From IMG/VR virus record IMGVR_UViG_3300020001_000007, positions 1 through 24,400 of that record: 24,400 nt of DNA. The stretch is one strand, 5' to 3'. This document shows, in pieces, positions 8,214-13,803 of this stretch. The notes beneath the pieces were generated by a model that was not told where the DNA came from, did not search any database, and saw nothing but the letters and a program-made list of their open reading frames with translations. Numbering within the stretch: position 1 is the first letter of the stretch; each line of letters opens with the position of its first letter. This DNA comes from a virus. The translations under genes were made by a program, and so were the position numbers.

Positions 8214-8474
8214 TTAATTCTCCAACTTTGATTTGATTAAATTTTTCAATCGGAAATTCCTCATTTTTTCAGCCTCTTCTCTTGTATGGACAAAAGTAAT
8301 GGTTTTGGTAAATTTGTCCAGGGCAACCATAATAATATCAACCTTTCCTGATGCAATGAGAGACTCGATAAAATCGATAGGAATTTCTAATATGTCATCT
8401 TCTACCGCAGTTATGCCATGCATTTCGAACTTTTCCACTACTCCATATATTTTTTGATCATTGTATTGTGTCAT
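8214..8474 (-). CDS. Hypothetical early-operon protein, 86 residues
   Basis: The start was set at the ATG of MTQYNDQ because a textbook GGAGG lies 5 bases before it. A longer frame beginning 12 bases upstream (MEEK) merely translates that ribosome site. The product reads 'YGVVEKFEMHGITAVEDDIL', then 'IPIDFIESLIASGKVDIIMV', and ends in a basic helix 'MRNFRLKNLIKSKLEN'. No recognised family. It is the second gene of the leftward early operon. Confidence 0.6.
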   Translation of the reverse strand: MTQYNDQKIYGVVEKFEMHGITAVEDDILEIPIDFIESLIASGKVDIIMVALDKFTKTITFVHTREEAEKMRNFRLKNLIKSKLEN

Positions 8475-8497
8475 TTTTTCCTCCATTTTCCCATTAG

Positions 8498-8716
8498 TTA
8501 TATTTTGAATAATCCGCGATAAGGAAGGAATGCATAGAATGCCCCTTTAGCAGATTTTAAGATCCAGCATCCAGGTTCAGTGATTGGGTAATGTTTAGCA
8601 GAAGGGTAATCTTTGGTAGAATCATAACATTTTGATTTTTCAACAAAAGTTAGTTTCATGAACCCTATTTTAACTTTTTTCCCTACTTCAAATACGATTT
8701 CTTTTGCTTGTCTCAT
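8498..8716 (-). CDS. Hypothetical first protein of the leftward early operon, 72 residues
   Basis: A small basic protein (MRQAKEIVFEVGKKVKIGFM... to AFLPYRGLFKI) with a GGGAGG ribosome site 6 bases before the ATG. It is the promoter-proximal gene of the leftward operon, about 25 bases downstream of the predicted transcription start. No family recognised. The N-terminal half is strand-rich and might be a small barrel fold. First-gene position in phage early operons is typical of host-takeover or regulatory proteins, but nothing in the sequence proves this. Confidence 0.55.
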   Translation of the reverse strand: MRQAKEIVFEVGKKVKIGFMKLTFVEKSKCYDSTKDYPSAKHYPITEPGCWILKSAKGAFYAFLPYRGLFKI

Positions 8717-8747
8717 TTTTTCCTCCCTTAGTTATGCTTGCATTCCT

Positions 8748-8777
8748 ATTTAATCACAAGGGTCAGCATATTGTCAA
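8748..8777 (-). promoter_or_regulatory. Candidate early leftward promoter
   Basis: On the minus strand a perfect TTGACA (8777-8772) is followed after 18 bases by TTAAAT (8753-8748), which has a TGA just before it. The start would fall about 25 bases before the first gene of the recombination operon. The perfect -35 box and position in front of a seven- or eight-gene operon support it. The -10 box is weak, so an activator or a different register is possible. Confidence 0.5.
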
Positions 8778-8927
8778 CACTTTTTTACACAAAAATACAA
8801 AATAACCAAAAATAAGTATAATTATGTAAACATTACATCATTTTCAAAGGCATTTGAGAAATATTGGAAGAACTCTGAAAAGGTCTTGATTATAGGAAGG
8901 AACTACCACATATTTAACGGCATGGTA

Positions 8928-8966
8928 ATAAAAAATAAACCTCCTAACTTTGAGAAAGGAGGCTTA
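8928..8966 (-). terminator. Rho-independent terminator, leftward
   Basis: On the minus strand CCTCCT (8963-8958) pairs with AGGAGG (8946-8941) around an 11-base loop, followed directly by the T-rich TTTATTTTTTATT. It would stop transcripts coming from the right, that is from 8967-9206, before they reach the early leftward promoter. No gene lies in that stretch, so it may end a short untranslated RNA or insulate the early operon. Confidence 0.55.
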
Positions 8967-9064
8967 TTGAAGCATAAACTTAACTAAGAGGAAAACAAGA
9001 TAAAGATAAATTTAGTGGACTGAAATGAAAACACCAAATTTATGATTGTCTTACATATTACAAA

Positions 9065-9182
9065 GATCGAGAGATATTAGGCCCTAAGAGATAATATGCC
9101 ATATCTTTAATAGATAACACGTCCTGTCTTTATAGGGCACATTATCCATTATTGCAATGTTTTTTTTAACTTATAATAATAC
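9065..9182 (+). promoter_or_regulatory. Operator-like palindromes and initiator promoter region
   Basis: The 490 bases between the leftward operon and the initiator gene contain no plausible gene. This part has clustered short dyads: TTAGG-C-CCTAA near 9077-9090, and several AGATA/TATCT half-sites between about 9070 and 9120. A TATAAT lies at 9172-9177, with TTGCAA at 9152-9157 as the nearest -35-like box. That spacing is 14 bases, but 16 if the overlapping TAATAA is used. The initiator ATG follows at 9207. The cluster is a reasonable place for a repressor or for the initiator to bind; no repressor gene is in the window. Confidence 0.35.
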
Positions 9183-9206
9183 TTTGTTTATGAGAAAGAG
9201 ATAATT

Positions 9207-10271
9207 ATGTCCTATATTACTGAAAGACCTGATAAAATTTCAGGGCTTTCCCATATCTTCTCCCCACTCCCCAACTGGATTCTGTCAAGAAAAGAGATAA
9301 GTTCCAATGCTAAAATGATTTACGCTCGCCTTTTGCAATACAAGGGGAAGAAAGATCATGCTTATCCCAGGCGTCAGGAACTGGCTGATGAGTGTGGCCT
9401 TGAGGTCAAAACAGTTGCAAGAGGTCTGCAGGAGCTTAAAAAAAACAATCTTATCTTTGCAGAACGGCGAGGGAATGCCCGCTCAAATGCTTATAAATTC
9501 CTTGTGCATCCCTGGATGTCAGATGGGAAGACATACAAATCTAAAAGCGTAGAGGCACAAGTCACTTCTATTGACAAAATTGATGGGACAGATTTGTCCT
9601 CTCAAAACAAAATTGATGGGACAGATTTGTCCTCTCATGATGGGACAGATTTGTCCCATCCCTATGAAAAGATAATTGAAAATAAAAAAGTAGAAGAGAA
9701 AAGGGATTTTTCGACAACATCTTATGATTTTAAAAAAGAGTTCAAAGAGGAATTCGAGGAGTTTTGGAATGAATATCCCCTCAAACGTCACAAAAAGCTT
9801 ACCTCCACGAATTTTATAACAGCCAGGGAGATAGCTTCTTTTGCCGATATCATGAAAAAAGTTAAATCTTACAAACGCATGGCTCAACACAACAATGCAG
9901 AGAAATTTTATATGAGCTCCCACAAATGGTTAGAGGAAGAAAGGTGGAATGATGATTACGGGGAGTTTGAGAAAGAGTGGAAAGCCACAGAAGCCCTCCT
10001 TGTTGCCTCTGTTCTCCCCGAGGAATACAAGGATAATTGGGAAATAATTTCAAAGCAGCTTAAGGAAAGGAAAGGAAAGGCACTACACAAATCCTGGTTT
10101 GAAAAGATATGTCTGGCATGCGTAAAAGGGGATACAGCTACGATTTACACTGCTGGACGATTTGTCAAGAATTATACCGCACAACATTTTTCCTCAGATA
10201 TCCTTCCCTTAATCCAGGATATTTACCCGAGTGTAAGCCATTTGAAATTCAAGGTGATTCCTCCCAAGTGA
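9207..10271 (+). CDS. Phage replication initiator (lambda O-like arrangement)
   Basis: A 354-residue protein in three parts. Residues about 15-105 form a winged helix of the HTH_36/O-type: 'WILSRKEISSNAKMIYARLL', then 'AYPRRQELADECGLEVKTVA' and a 'RGLQELKKNNLIF' recognition region. Residues about 122-155 are a repetitive linker, 'KIDGTDLSS' twice plus 'DGTDLS', encoded by DNA iterons. The C-terminal half has the 'FEEFWNEYPLKRHKK' and 'SSHKWLEEERWNDD' motifs frequent in phage and plasmid initiators. It ends in about 75 residues (W274 onward) resembling DnaA domain I ('LHKSWFEKICLACVKGDTAT', 'AGRFVKNYTAQHF'), which in DnaA contacts the helicase. No separate helicase or loader gene is visible, so it probably binds the internal origin and recruits host DnaB. 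Confidence 0.82.
   Translation: MSYITERPDKISGLSHIFSPLPNWILSRKEISSNAKMIYARLLQYKGKKDHAYPRRQELADECGLEVKTVARGLQELKKNNLIFAERRGNARSNAYKFLVHPWMSDGKTYKSKSVEAQVTSIDKIDGTDLSSQNKIDGTDLSSHDGTDLSHPYEKIIENKKVEEKRDFSTTSYDFKKEFKEEFEEFWNEYPLKRHKKLTSTNFITAREIASFADIMKKVKSYKRMAQHNNAEKFYMSSHKWLEEERWNDDYGEFEKEWKATEALLVASVLPEEYKDNWEIISKQLKERKGKALHKSWFEKICLACVKGDTATIYTAGRFVKNYTAQHFSSDILPLIQDIYPSVSHLKFKVIPPK
9574..9660 (+). repeat. Iterons of a probable replication origin inside the initiator gene
   Basis: Two identical 31-base copies lie at 9574-9604 and 9607-9637 (period 33), and a third partial copy at 9638-9660. All share the 19-base core TGATGGGACAGATTTGTCC. Each core contains the dyad GGACA-GATT-TGTCC. In the third copy the arms extend to nine bases (GATGGGACA/TGTCCCATC). 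The next 80 bases (9661-9740) are A- and purine-rich, as in a DNA unwinding element. Lambdoid origins have the same arrangement: iterons within gene O followed by an AT-rich stretch. The repeats also keep frame, giving the KIDGTDLSS peptide repeat. Confidence 0.75.
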
Positions 10272-10299
10272 TAACTCGTGCGCTGGAAAGGTTTTAGGC

Positions 10300-10488
10300 T
10301 TAGCAAGGTAACAAGGGTCGGATCAACCTTGATAACCCAAAAAACAGCGATGGGAAGGAAACAAACAGCCAGAACCAGAACAGCCAGATCGTAACCCAAT
10401 GGCTAAAATACCATAGTTTCCATAGCATTTTCCATGTTATTGCCCTGGTTGGTTCCTGATAAATTTCACAAGATGAATTTTCCCGCAT
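10300..10488 (-). CDS. Possible small membrane protein downstream of dksA
   Basis: The 350-base gap between the initiator and dksA holds one candidate. It is a 62-codon minus-strand frame with a hydrophobic, Trp/Phe-rich segment (about 20-52: 'LWKLWYFSHWVTIWLFWFWL' onward) and a basic tail, which could span a membrane once. A weak GGA lies 5 bases before the ATG. It would follow dksA on the same strand after 130 bases. Codon composition is not persuasive, and the frame may be chance. A holin-like role cannot be excluded, but nothing demonstrates it. Confidence 0.25.
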   Translation of the reverse strand: MRENSSCEIYQEPTRAITWKMLWKLWYFSHWVTIWLFWFWLFVSFPSLFFGLSRLIRPLLPC

Positions 10489-10618
10489 TTTTTCCAAAAA
10501 TAAAAATGCTAACCAAAAATTAACTTTTAATATCTACGCTAAGGCGTCAAAAACGATCGCTGGCAGATTTTGGGAGTGGGGGGTATAGAATTCCATGTCT
10601 CGTCAACTTGAGGCCACT

Positions 10619-11011
10619 CTACGGCCTTCTATGAGCGTTTTTGATGGTAGGCCGATTTTCGCGAAATGTTTGAGCTTCTATGCTGAACCTTGCAACAAGA
10701 TTGGCTTCCAGGCGATTTATGCCGATTGGCTCACCTGTTTGTTCACAATAACCGTATGTCCCGTCTTCTATGCGCTGCAACGCTTGTTCTATGTTGCGGA
10801 GGGTTTTATGCTGTCGGTCTTGTTCTTTTATTTCGATATTGCGGGAAATTTGATTTGCTACTACATCAAAAAAATCTATATCTGGTTTAGTAGAAGGGTA
10901 ATTTTCTGTTTTCCGATTTTCCAGAATGTTTTGCTTCCACTTCAAGAGCCTATTCTTGAAATGTTCTAACTGGTGAGAAGTTATATAACTTTCAGAATCC
11001 TCATAAACCAT
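10619..11011 (-). CDS. dksA: DksA/TraR-family transcription regulator (single-Cys type)
   Basis: A 130-residue DksA homologue. The coiled coil runs from about 12 to 82, with a tip acidic pair D46-F-F-D49 matching the DxxD that reaches the RNA polymerase active site. The globular part is 'RIEDGTYGYCEQTGEPIGIN' followed by R100, L101 and E102. Only one of the four zinc cysteines is kept (C89); the others read T92, F109 and A113. This matches the alphaproteobacterial 'SIEAQ' type rather than E. coli DksA. The N-terminal coiled coil appears several residues short. DksA binds the polymerase secondary channel and, with ppGpp, reprograms stable-RNA and amino-acid promoters. A phage copy probably redirects host transcription. 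A promoter and a terminator hairpin precede it. Confidence 0.88.
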   Translation of the reverse strand: MVYEDSESYITSHQLEHFKNRLLKWKQNILENRKTENYPSTKPDIDFFDVVANQISRNIEIKEQDRQHKTLRNIEQALQRIEDGTYGYCEQTGEPIGINRLEANLVARFSIEAQTFRENRPTIKNAHRRP

Positions 11012-11031
11012 TTACTATTTTTCCCTATCGT

Positions 11032-11062
11032 TCTAAAAAAAAGTAGGCCAAAAGTAGCCTAC
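11032..11062 (-). terminator. Terminator hairpin in the dksA leader
   Basis: On the minus strand GTAGGC (11062-11057) pairs with GCCTAC (11048-11043) around the loop TACTTTTG, followed by eight Ts. It lies about 22 bases before the dksA ATG and downstream of a candidate dksA promoter. It may therefore act as an attenuator as well as block readthrough from the right. Confidence 0.6.
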
Positions 11063-11096
11063 CTTAGAGGAACGCACAAAATCTATTATCTTGTAT

Positions 11097-11125
11097 ATTT
11101 TAAATAAAAACATGAACATAATCAA
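11097..11125 (-). promoter_or_regulatory. Candidate dksA promoter, leftward
   Basis: On the minus strand TTGATT (11125-11120) is followed after exactly 17 bases by TAAAAT (11102-11097). A transcript from here would run through the T8 hairpin at 11062-11036 before reaching dksA at 11011. An overlapping GATAAT a little further on is an alternative -10 box. Confidence 0.4.
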
Positions 11126-11152
11126 TAAAATTTGCAATATGGTTTGAATGAA

Positions 11153-11168
11153 AGCATACTTTTATGCT
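11153..11168 (+). promoter_or_regulatory. Short inverted repeat before rusA
   Basis: AGCATA and TATGCT are separated by CTTT, 11 bases before the rusA ATG. It may be an operator, or an RNA hairpin limiting access to a start that lacks a visible ribosome-binding sequence. Confidence 0.35.
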
Positions 11169-11179
11169 ATGAGTCTCTC

Positions 11180-11587
11180 ATGGAATCCATAACCTTCACT
11201 GTGCCTTTCCCTCCCACATGTAACCACCTATACGTTTCTTCATCCCACAAGAAATGGTCAAAAAGGTTGAAAAAGTGGTATTATCCGCGCTACATGTCCA
11301 AAGAAGCAACGCAGTATAAAAAACTTGTCTCGGAACTTATCTTTTACAAATTTCCAAAAGTAAAGTATGAAAAAGTTCCCGTTGGGGTTTATATAATTAT
11401 TTATCCTCCGGATGATAACAGGATAAGGGATATGCATAACGGGGAGAAAATATTGTTTGATTCCATAGAAGCCTCGGGCATCATTGATAATGATTGCCAG
11501 ATTGTTGACAGAAGCTCAACAATTGCCTACAAAATGGATAAAGGCCAATGGGTGATAACAATAAAACAGTTTGAAAGAAAAAATTAA
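11180..11587 (+). CDS. rusA: RusA-family Holliday-junction resolvase
   Basis: The start was placed at the ATG of 'MESITFTVPFPPTCNHLY', the conserved beginning of RusA ('i.i..pPpskNh.Y'); the open frame extends further up only from a TTG. The core is 'PPDDNRIRDMHNGEKILFDS' followed by 'GIIDNDCQIVD'. RusA dimers cut four-way junctions using three Asp residues and a Lys. Here D84, K90 and D105 align with D70, K76 and D91, but the position of D72 is His (H86). Either activity is altered or H86 or a neighbour substitutes. A dyad AGCATA-CTTT-TATGCT (11153-11168) lies just before the start, and no clear ribosome site is seen. Confidence 0.85.
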   Translation: MESITFTVPFPPTCNHLYVSSSHKKWSKRLKKWYYPRYMSKEATQYKKLVSELIFYKFPKVKYEKVPVGVYIIIYPPDDNRIRDMHNGEKILFDSIEASGIIDNDCQIVDRSSTIAYKMDKGQWVITIKQFERKN

Positions 11588-11589
11588 AA

Positions 11590-12243
11590 ATGAGTCAATT
11601 TCTGGATTATAATGAAGCTTACGCAATACTTCACGATAGAATTAAGGCGCAACAAGTGGAAATTGAATATTGGGCAAAGAATTCATTTCATACCCCCTTT
11701 TCAGGTCAATCAATCTCTTTATCACAAGTTTTTCCCATACCAAATCGTTTTGTAAGTTTTTTGATTCCTTTTGTGAGTGACCTACCAAATAGCGATAAAT
11801 CTTATTTATCTACTTCTCCTCCTTTTGACCATACTTTATGTTTTTACTTGGAAAAAAATGTAATGAGTTTTTTCCCTCCTCTGCATACCAGATTAGTCCT
11901 TATTCAAGACCTTCCAGGTCGCCTATGGCACCGTGAGGGACGGTCGGAAATCAACCCTCATTCAGATTTTCCCGCATTAGAAAAAGCTGCGCAAAATGGT
12001 ATATTAAGGTTTTATAATCCCGAAACTTATAATTTTACTTACTATAAAAATTCCAAAAATGGGTCTTCCCATGATAAGCTATGGTACTATACGTCTGAAG
12101 GAGAAAAATACCTATCAGGTAAAGGGGGAGAATTTTTCTTGTTGCAAGATATAGTAAATATTGAAAGAATATTTTTTAATAGACCACGAAATGAGTGTCT
12201 GGAAGAATTAGGTTTTGACCCTAAGGATAAGGATTTTGAATGA
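11590..12243 (+). CDS. Hypothetical protein, 217 residues
   Basis: No family recognised. The N-terminus is a helix (MSQFLDYNEAYAILHDRIKA). Two Phe/Pro-rich strand-like stretches follow ('SLSQVFPIPNRFVSFLIPFV', 'DHTLCFYLEKNVMSFFPPLH'), then a Tyr-rich 'YNFTYYKNSKNGSSHDKLWY' stretch and an acidic C-terminus. It lies 2 bases after rusA and shares ATGA with the next gene, so rusA and the next three genes form one rightward unit. No signal peptide. It could be a nuclease or replication accessory, but no motif shows it. Confidence 0.6.
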   Translation: MSQFLDYNEAYAILHDRIKAQQVEIEYWAKNSFHTPFSGQSISLSQVFPIPNRFVSFLIPFVSDLPNSDKSYLSTSPPFDHTLCFYLEKNVMSFFPPLHTRLVLIQDLPGRLWHREGRSEINPHSDFPALEKAAQNGILRFYNPETYNFTYYKNSKNGSSHDKLWYYTSEGEKYLSGKGGEFFLLQDIVNIERIFFNRPRNECLEELGFDPKDKDFE

Positions 12244-12623
12244 CAGATGGAAAGAAAGAAAAAGAATCCCTGAAAAATTCTGAGAACACTAAATTCTATC
12301 AACTTATAAAGCTCCTCAATGACTCAGAATCCCACTGGAAATTCTGGATAGATAAGAAGAATTTTGGAGATATAAACGGTCTTGTCCCTATCGAAAGATT
12401 CATAGAAAGGGAAAGAGGAAGTATATACTCTCCTTTTATTGATAAAATATCGGACAGATGCTTTAAATTTGTAGTAATAGATATTATAGAAGAAGATTCA
12501 CAAGAACTTCATACAAATGAAAATGATGTAAAAAGGAAAAAAATATATTCAGATAAAGGTATTATTTATTTTAAACATAACAATATTGATTTTTTGTATA
12601 AAGAGGTGAAAAAGATTTCGTGA
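12240..12623 (+). CDS. Hypothetical protein, 127 residues
   Basis: No family recognised. A soluble charged protein, Lys/Glu/Asp-rich: 'KFYQLIKLLNDSESHWKFWI', 'IERFIERERGSIYSPFIDKI', and a strand-rich C-terminus 'GIIYFKHNNIDFLYKEVKKI'. Its ATG overlaps the preceding stop (ATGA) and its TGA overlaps the GTG start of the next gene. This indicates translational coupling within the rusA unit. Confidence 0.6.
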   Translation: MTDGKKEKESLKNSENTKFYQLIKLLNDSESHWKFWIDKKNFGDINGLVPIERFIERERGSIYSPFIDKISDRCFKFVVIDIIEEDSQELHTNENDVKRKKIYSDKGIIYFKHNNIDFLYKEVKKIS

Positions 12624-13045
12624 GTAATGAGAGGCCGATTTTGCAAAATGGAAATAAAATTGGGAATGGGCGATCAAAGGGAACTCCCAATAAAAAAACG
12701 GAATTCTTCCATTTCATTAGCGACAATATGCAAAGCTTGCTTAAATTACAGATGAAATCTGCCCTCGGGGGAGACTTGGACTCACAAAGGTTTTTGATAA
12801 ATAAAGGAATACCTACTCCAAAGCCTGGTCGTTTTGTTAAAACCTATCTGCATGAAATAAAAACCATCGAAGATGTCGCGATTGCCCAGCGAGAAGTCGT
12901 GAACGCCCTTAGCAATGCAGAAATAACTATCGAGGAAGCAGAGAAGCTCTTTGAGATTATCGCTCAACAACAGAACACGATAACGACTCTTGAGATACTG
13001 CCTCGGCTACTAACTGTGGAAGAGGCTCTTAAACAAAAAGCTTAG
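12620..13045 (+). CDS. DUF5681-like phage protein, candidate small-terminase-type
   Basis: A 141-residue protein starting at a GTG that overlaps the previous TGA. Residues 9-26 have the basic 'NGNKIGNGRSKGTPNKKTEF' element seen at the start of DUF5681 proteins ('G.P.GR.KG..NK'). The region 'KTIEDVAIAQREVVNALSNA' followed by 'EITIEEAEKLFEIIAQQQNT' matches the family's '...A...v..a...GeiT..EA..l...i' segment. Such genes often sit near terminase or transposase genes, and their function is not established. Terminase large subunit begins 2.2 kb downstream on the same strand, and no other small-subunit candidate is visible. A DNA-binding role in packaging is therefore possible, though unproven. Confidence 0.6.
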   Translation: MSNERPILQNGNKIGNGRSKGTPNKKTEFFHFISDNMQSLLKLQMKSALGGDLDSQRFLINKGIPTPKPGRFVKTYLHEIKTIEDVAIAQREVVNALSNAEITIEEAEKLFEIIAQQQNTITTLEILPRLLTVEEALKQKA

Positions 13046-13086
13046 GAAAAATTCTCGGCCTTACCTGTTTCATAATTGTATTGAGG

Positions 13087-13166
13087 TAGCCCTGACGGGT
13101 GTTGAACCCATATCTCTCGATGTAGAACGATCGAGCATCCTAACTTTTCTCTTAGACGACAGGGTC
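13087..13166 (-). tRNA. Degenerate tRNA-Glu-like sequence
   Basis: Read on the minus strand this 80-base stretch folds as a tRNA. The acceptor is GACCCTG/CAGGGCT with an A-C mismatch at pair 2, T8-C9 are followed by a GTCTA D-stem, and the T-arm is ATGGG-TTCAACA-CCCGT abutting the acceptor. The D-arm (TCGTCTA...GTTAGGA) and the end GCTACC resemble alphaproteobacterial tRNA-Glu. It departs from a normal tRNA in a D-loop about 5 bases too long without the GG pair. The anticodon arm is CTCGAT/ATCGAG with an 8-base loop containing TTC but no U before it, and the encoded end is CCT, not CCA. It is probably a decayed tRNA, a non-translating tRNA mimic, or an integration-site relic. Confidence 0.6.
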
Positions 13167-13171
13167 TTGAA

Positions 13172-13237
13172 ATCACCCTTTCCTATGGTTTCTAGATAGA
13201 AAAGGGGATGGTGTTATTTATAGCCTTTCTAGAAAGG
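13172..13237 (-). other. Hairpin and palindrome beside the tRNA-like sequence
   Basis: An imperfect 13-pair hairpin (13172-13186 with 13196-13209, one bulge and one mismatch, nine-base loop) lies 5 bases upstream of the tRNA-like sequence on the minus strand. A perfect 14-base palindrome CCTTTCTAGAAAGG follows at 13224-13237. Neither has a convincing T-tract, so they are unlikely to be simple terminators. They could be processing signals of a leftward transcript that ends in the tRNA-like element. Confidence 0.4.
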
Positions 13238-13245
13238 TTTGTATA

Positions 13246-13521
13246 TTACGTAATCTTGTCTAATAAATCTTTTTTTCCAACTTCAAGTGCAGTTAATAAA
13301 GTAGATATTTCTTCGACATTACCATGATATCCACATATAGTAAGTCCTAGTCTTTTTTTAGGTTGTTCATTTCCATCTATTGTTGCAATAAAAAAAGCCT
13401 TCAATTCTCCTATTTTATTAATTTTTTCAACATATTTATTAAAACTGGTAGAAGCTTTTTCAGATTTCGGTTTTTTATCTCTAGTTTCTTTTATTTGATT
13501 GATATCGATTACGTTGGTCAT
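13246..13521 (-). CDS. Hypothetical protein, 91 residues
   Basis: No family recognised. The N-terminus is charged ('IDINQIKETRDKKPKSEKAS') and followed by a helix 'FNKYVEKINKIGELKAF'. A strand-turn region 'FFIATIDGNEQPKKRLGLTI' and a C-terminal helix 'ISTLLTALEVGKKDLLDKIT' complete it. It starts 4 bases after the Hfq-like gene stop and is the last protein gene of the leftward cassette, before the hairpin and tRNA-like sequence. Confidence 0.55.
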   Translation of the reverse strand: MTNVIDINQIKETRDKKPKSEKASTSFNKYVEKINKIGELKAFFIATIDGNEQPKKRLGLTICGYHGNVEEISTLLTALEVGKKDLLDKIT

Positions 13522-13525
13522 GTTC

Positions 13526-13786
13526 TTATTTTTCTTCTGATATTATAATAGTTGCGATAGCAGGTTTAAAAATGAGGCACAAAGTTTCTTGATTCCTCTC
13601 TGTTTTCTTCAAGATAACTGAAGAATTGTCAAATTCACAGACAATTCCATGTAGTTTAATGCCACTTACGAGGTATATAGTCGCATTATGACCTGTCTTA
13701 AATATGTTTTTAATGAATACGTCTTCTATATTATTAATCACCTTAGAACTCACCACTTCCTCCGTTTTAAATAATTTTTTCCACAT
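13526..13786 (-). CDS. Hfq-like Sm-fold RNA-binding protein
   Basis: An 86-residue protein whose residues 20-82 align with Hfq. 'IEDVFIKNIF' matches the N-terminal helix (LQDVFLN in alphaproteobacteria). 'ATIYLVSGIKLHGIVCEFDN' matches Sm1 (...IYLVNGIKLQG.I..FD). 'LCLIFKPAIATII' matches Sm2 (QMVYKHAIST). The Sm1 Asp, the distal-face Tyr and the proximal-face Lys are kept, but the conserved His of YKHA is Pro (P75), and three or four extra residues sit between Sm1 and Sm2. Hfq is a hexameric RNA chaperone pairing small RNAs with mRNAs. The ATG was chosen because GGAAAGG precedes it; a longer frame starts at TTG inside the previous gene. A dominant-negative, phage-specific or host-mimicking role is possible. 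Confidence 0.8.
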   Translation of the reverse strand: MWKKLFKTEEVVSSKVINNIEDVFIKNIFKTGHNATIYLVSGIKLHGIVCEFDNSSVILKKTERNQETLCLIFKPAIATIIISEEK

Positions 13787-13803
13787 TTTTTTTGCCTTTC
13801 CTT

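Noticed and set aside
9519-9923. Long minus-strand frame within the initiator gene
   Set aside because: It mirrors the initiator coding sequence and iterons and has no independent support.
13224-13237. Perfect 14-base palindrome as a terminator
   Set aside because: No adequate T-tract follows on either strand, so it is reported only as a structural element.
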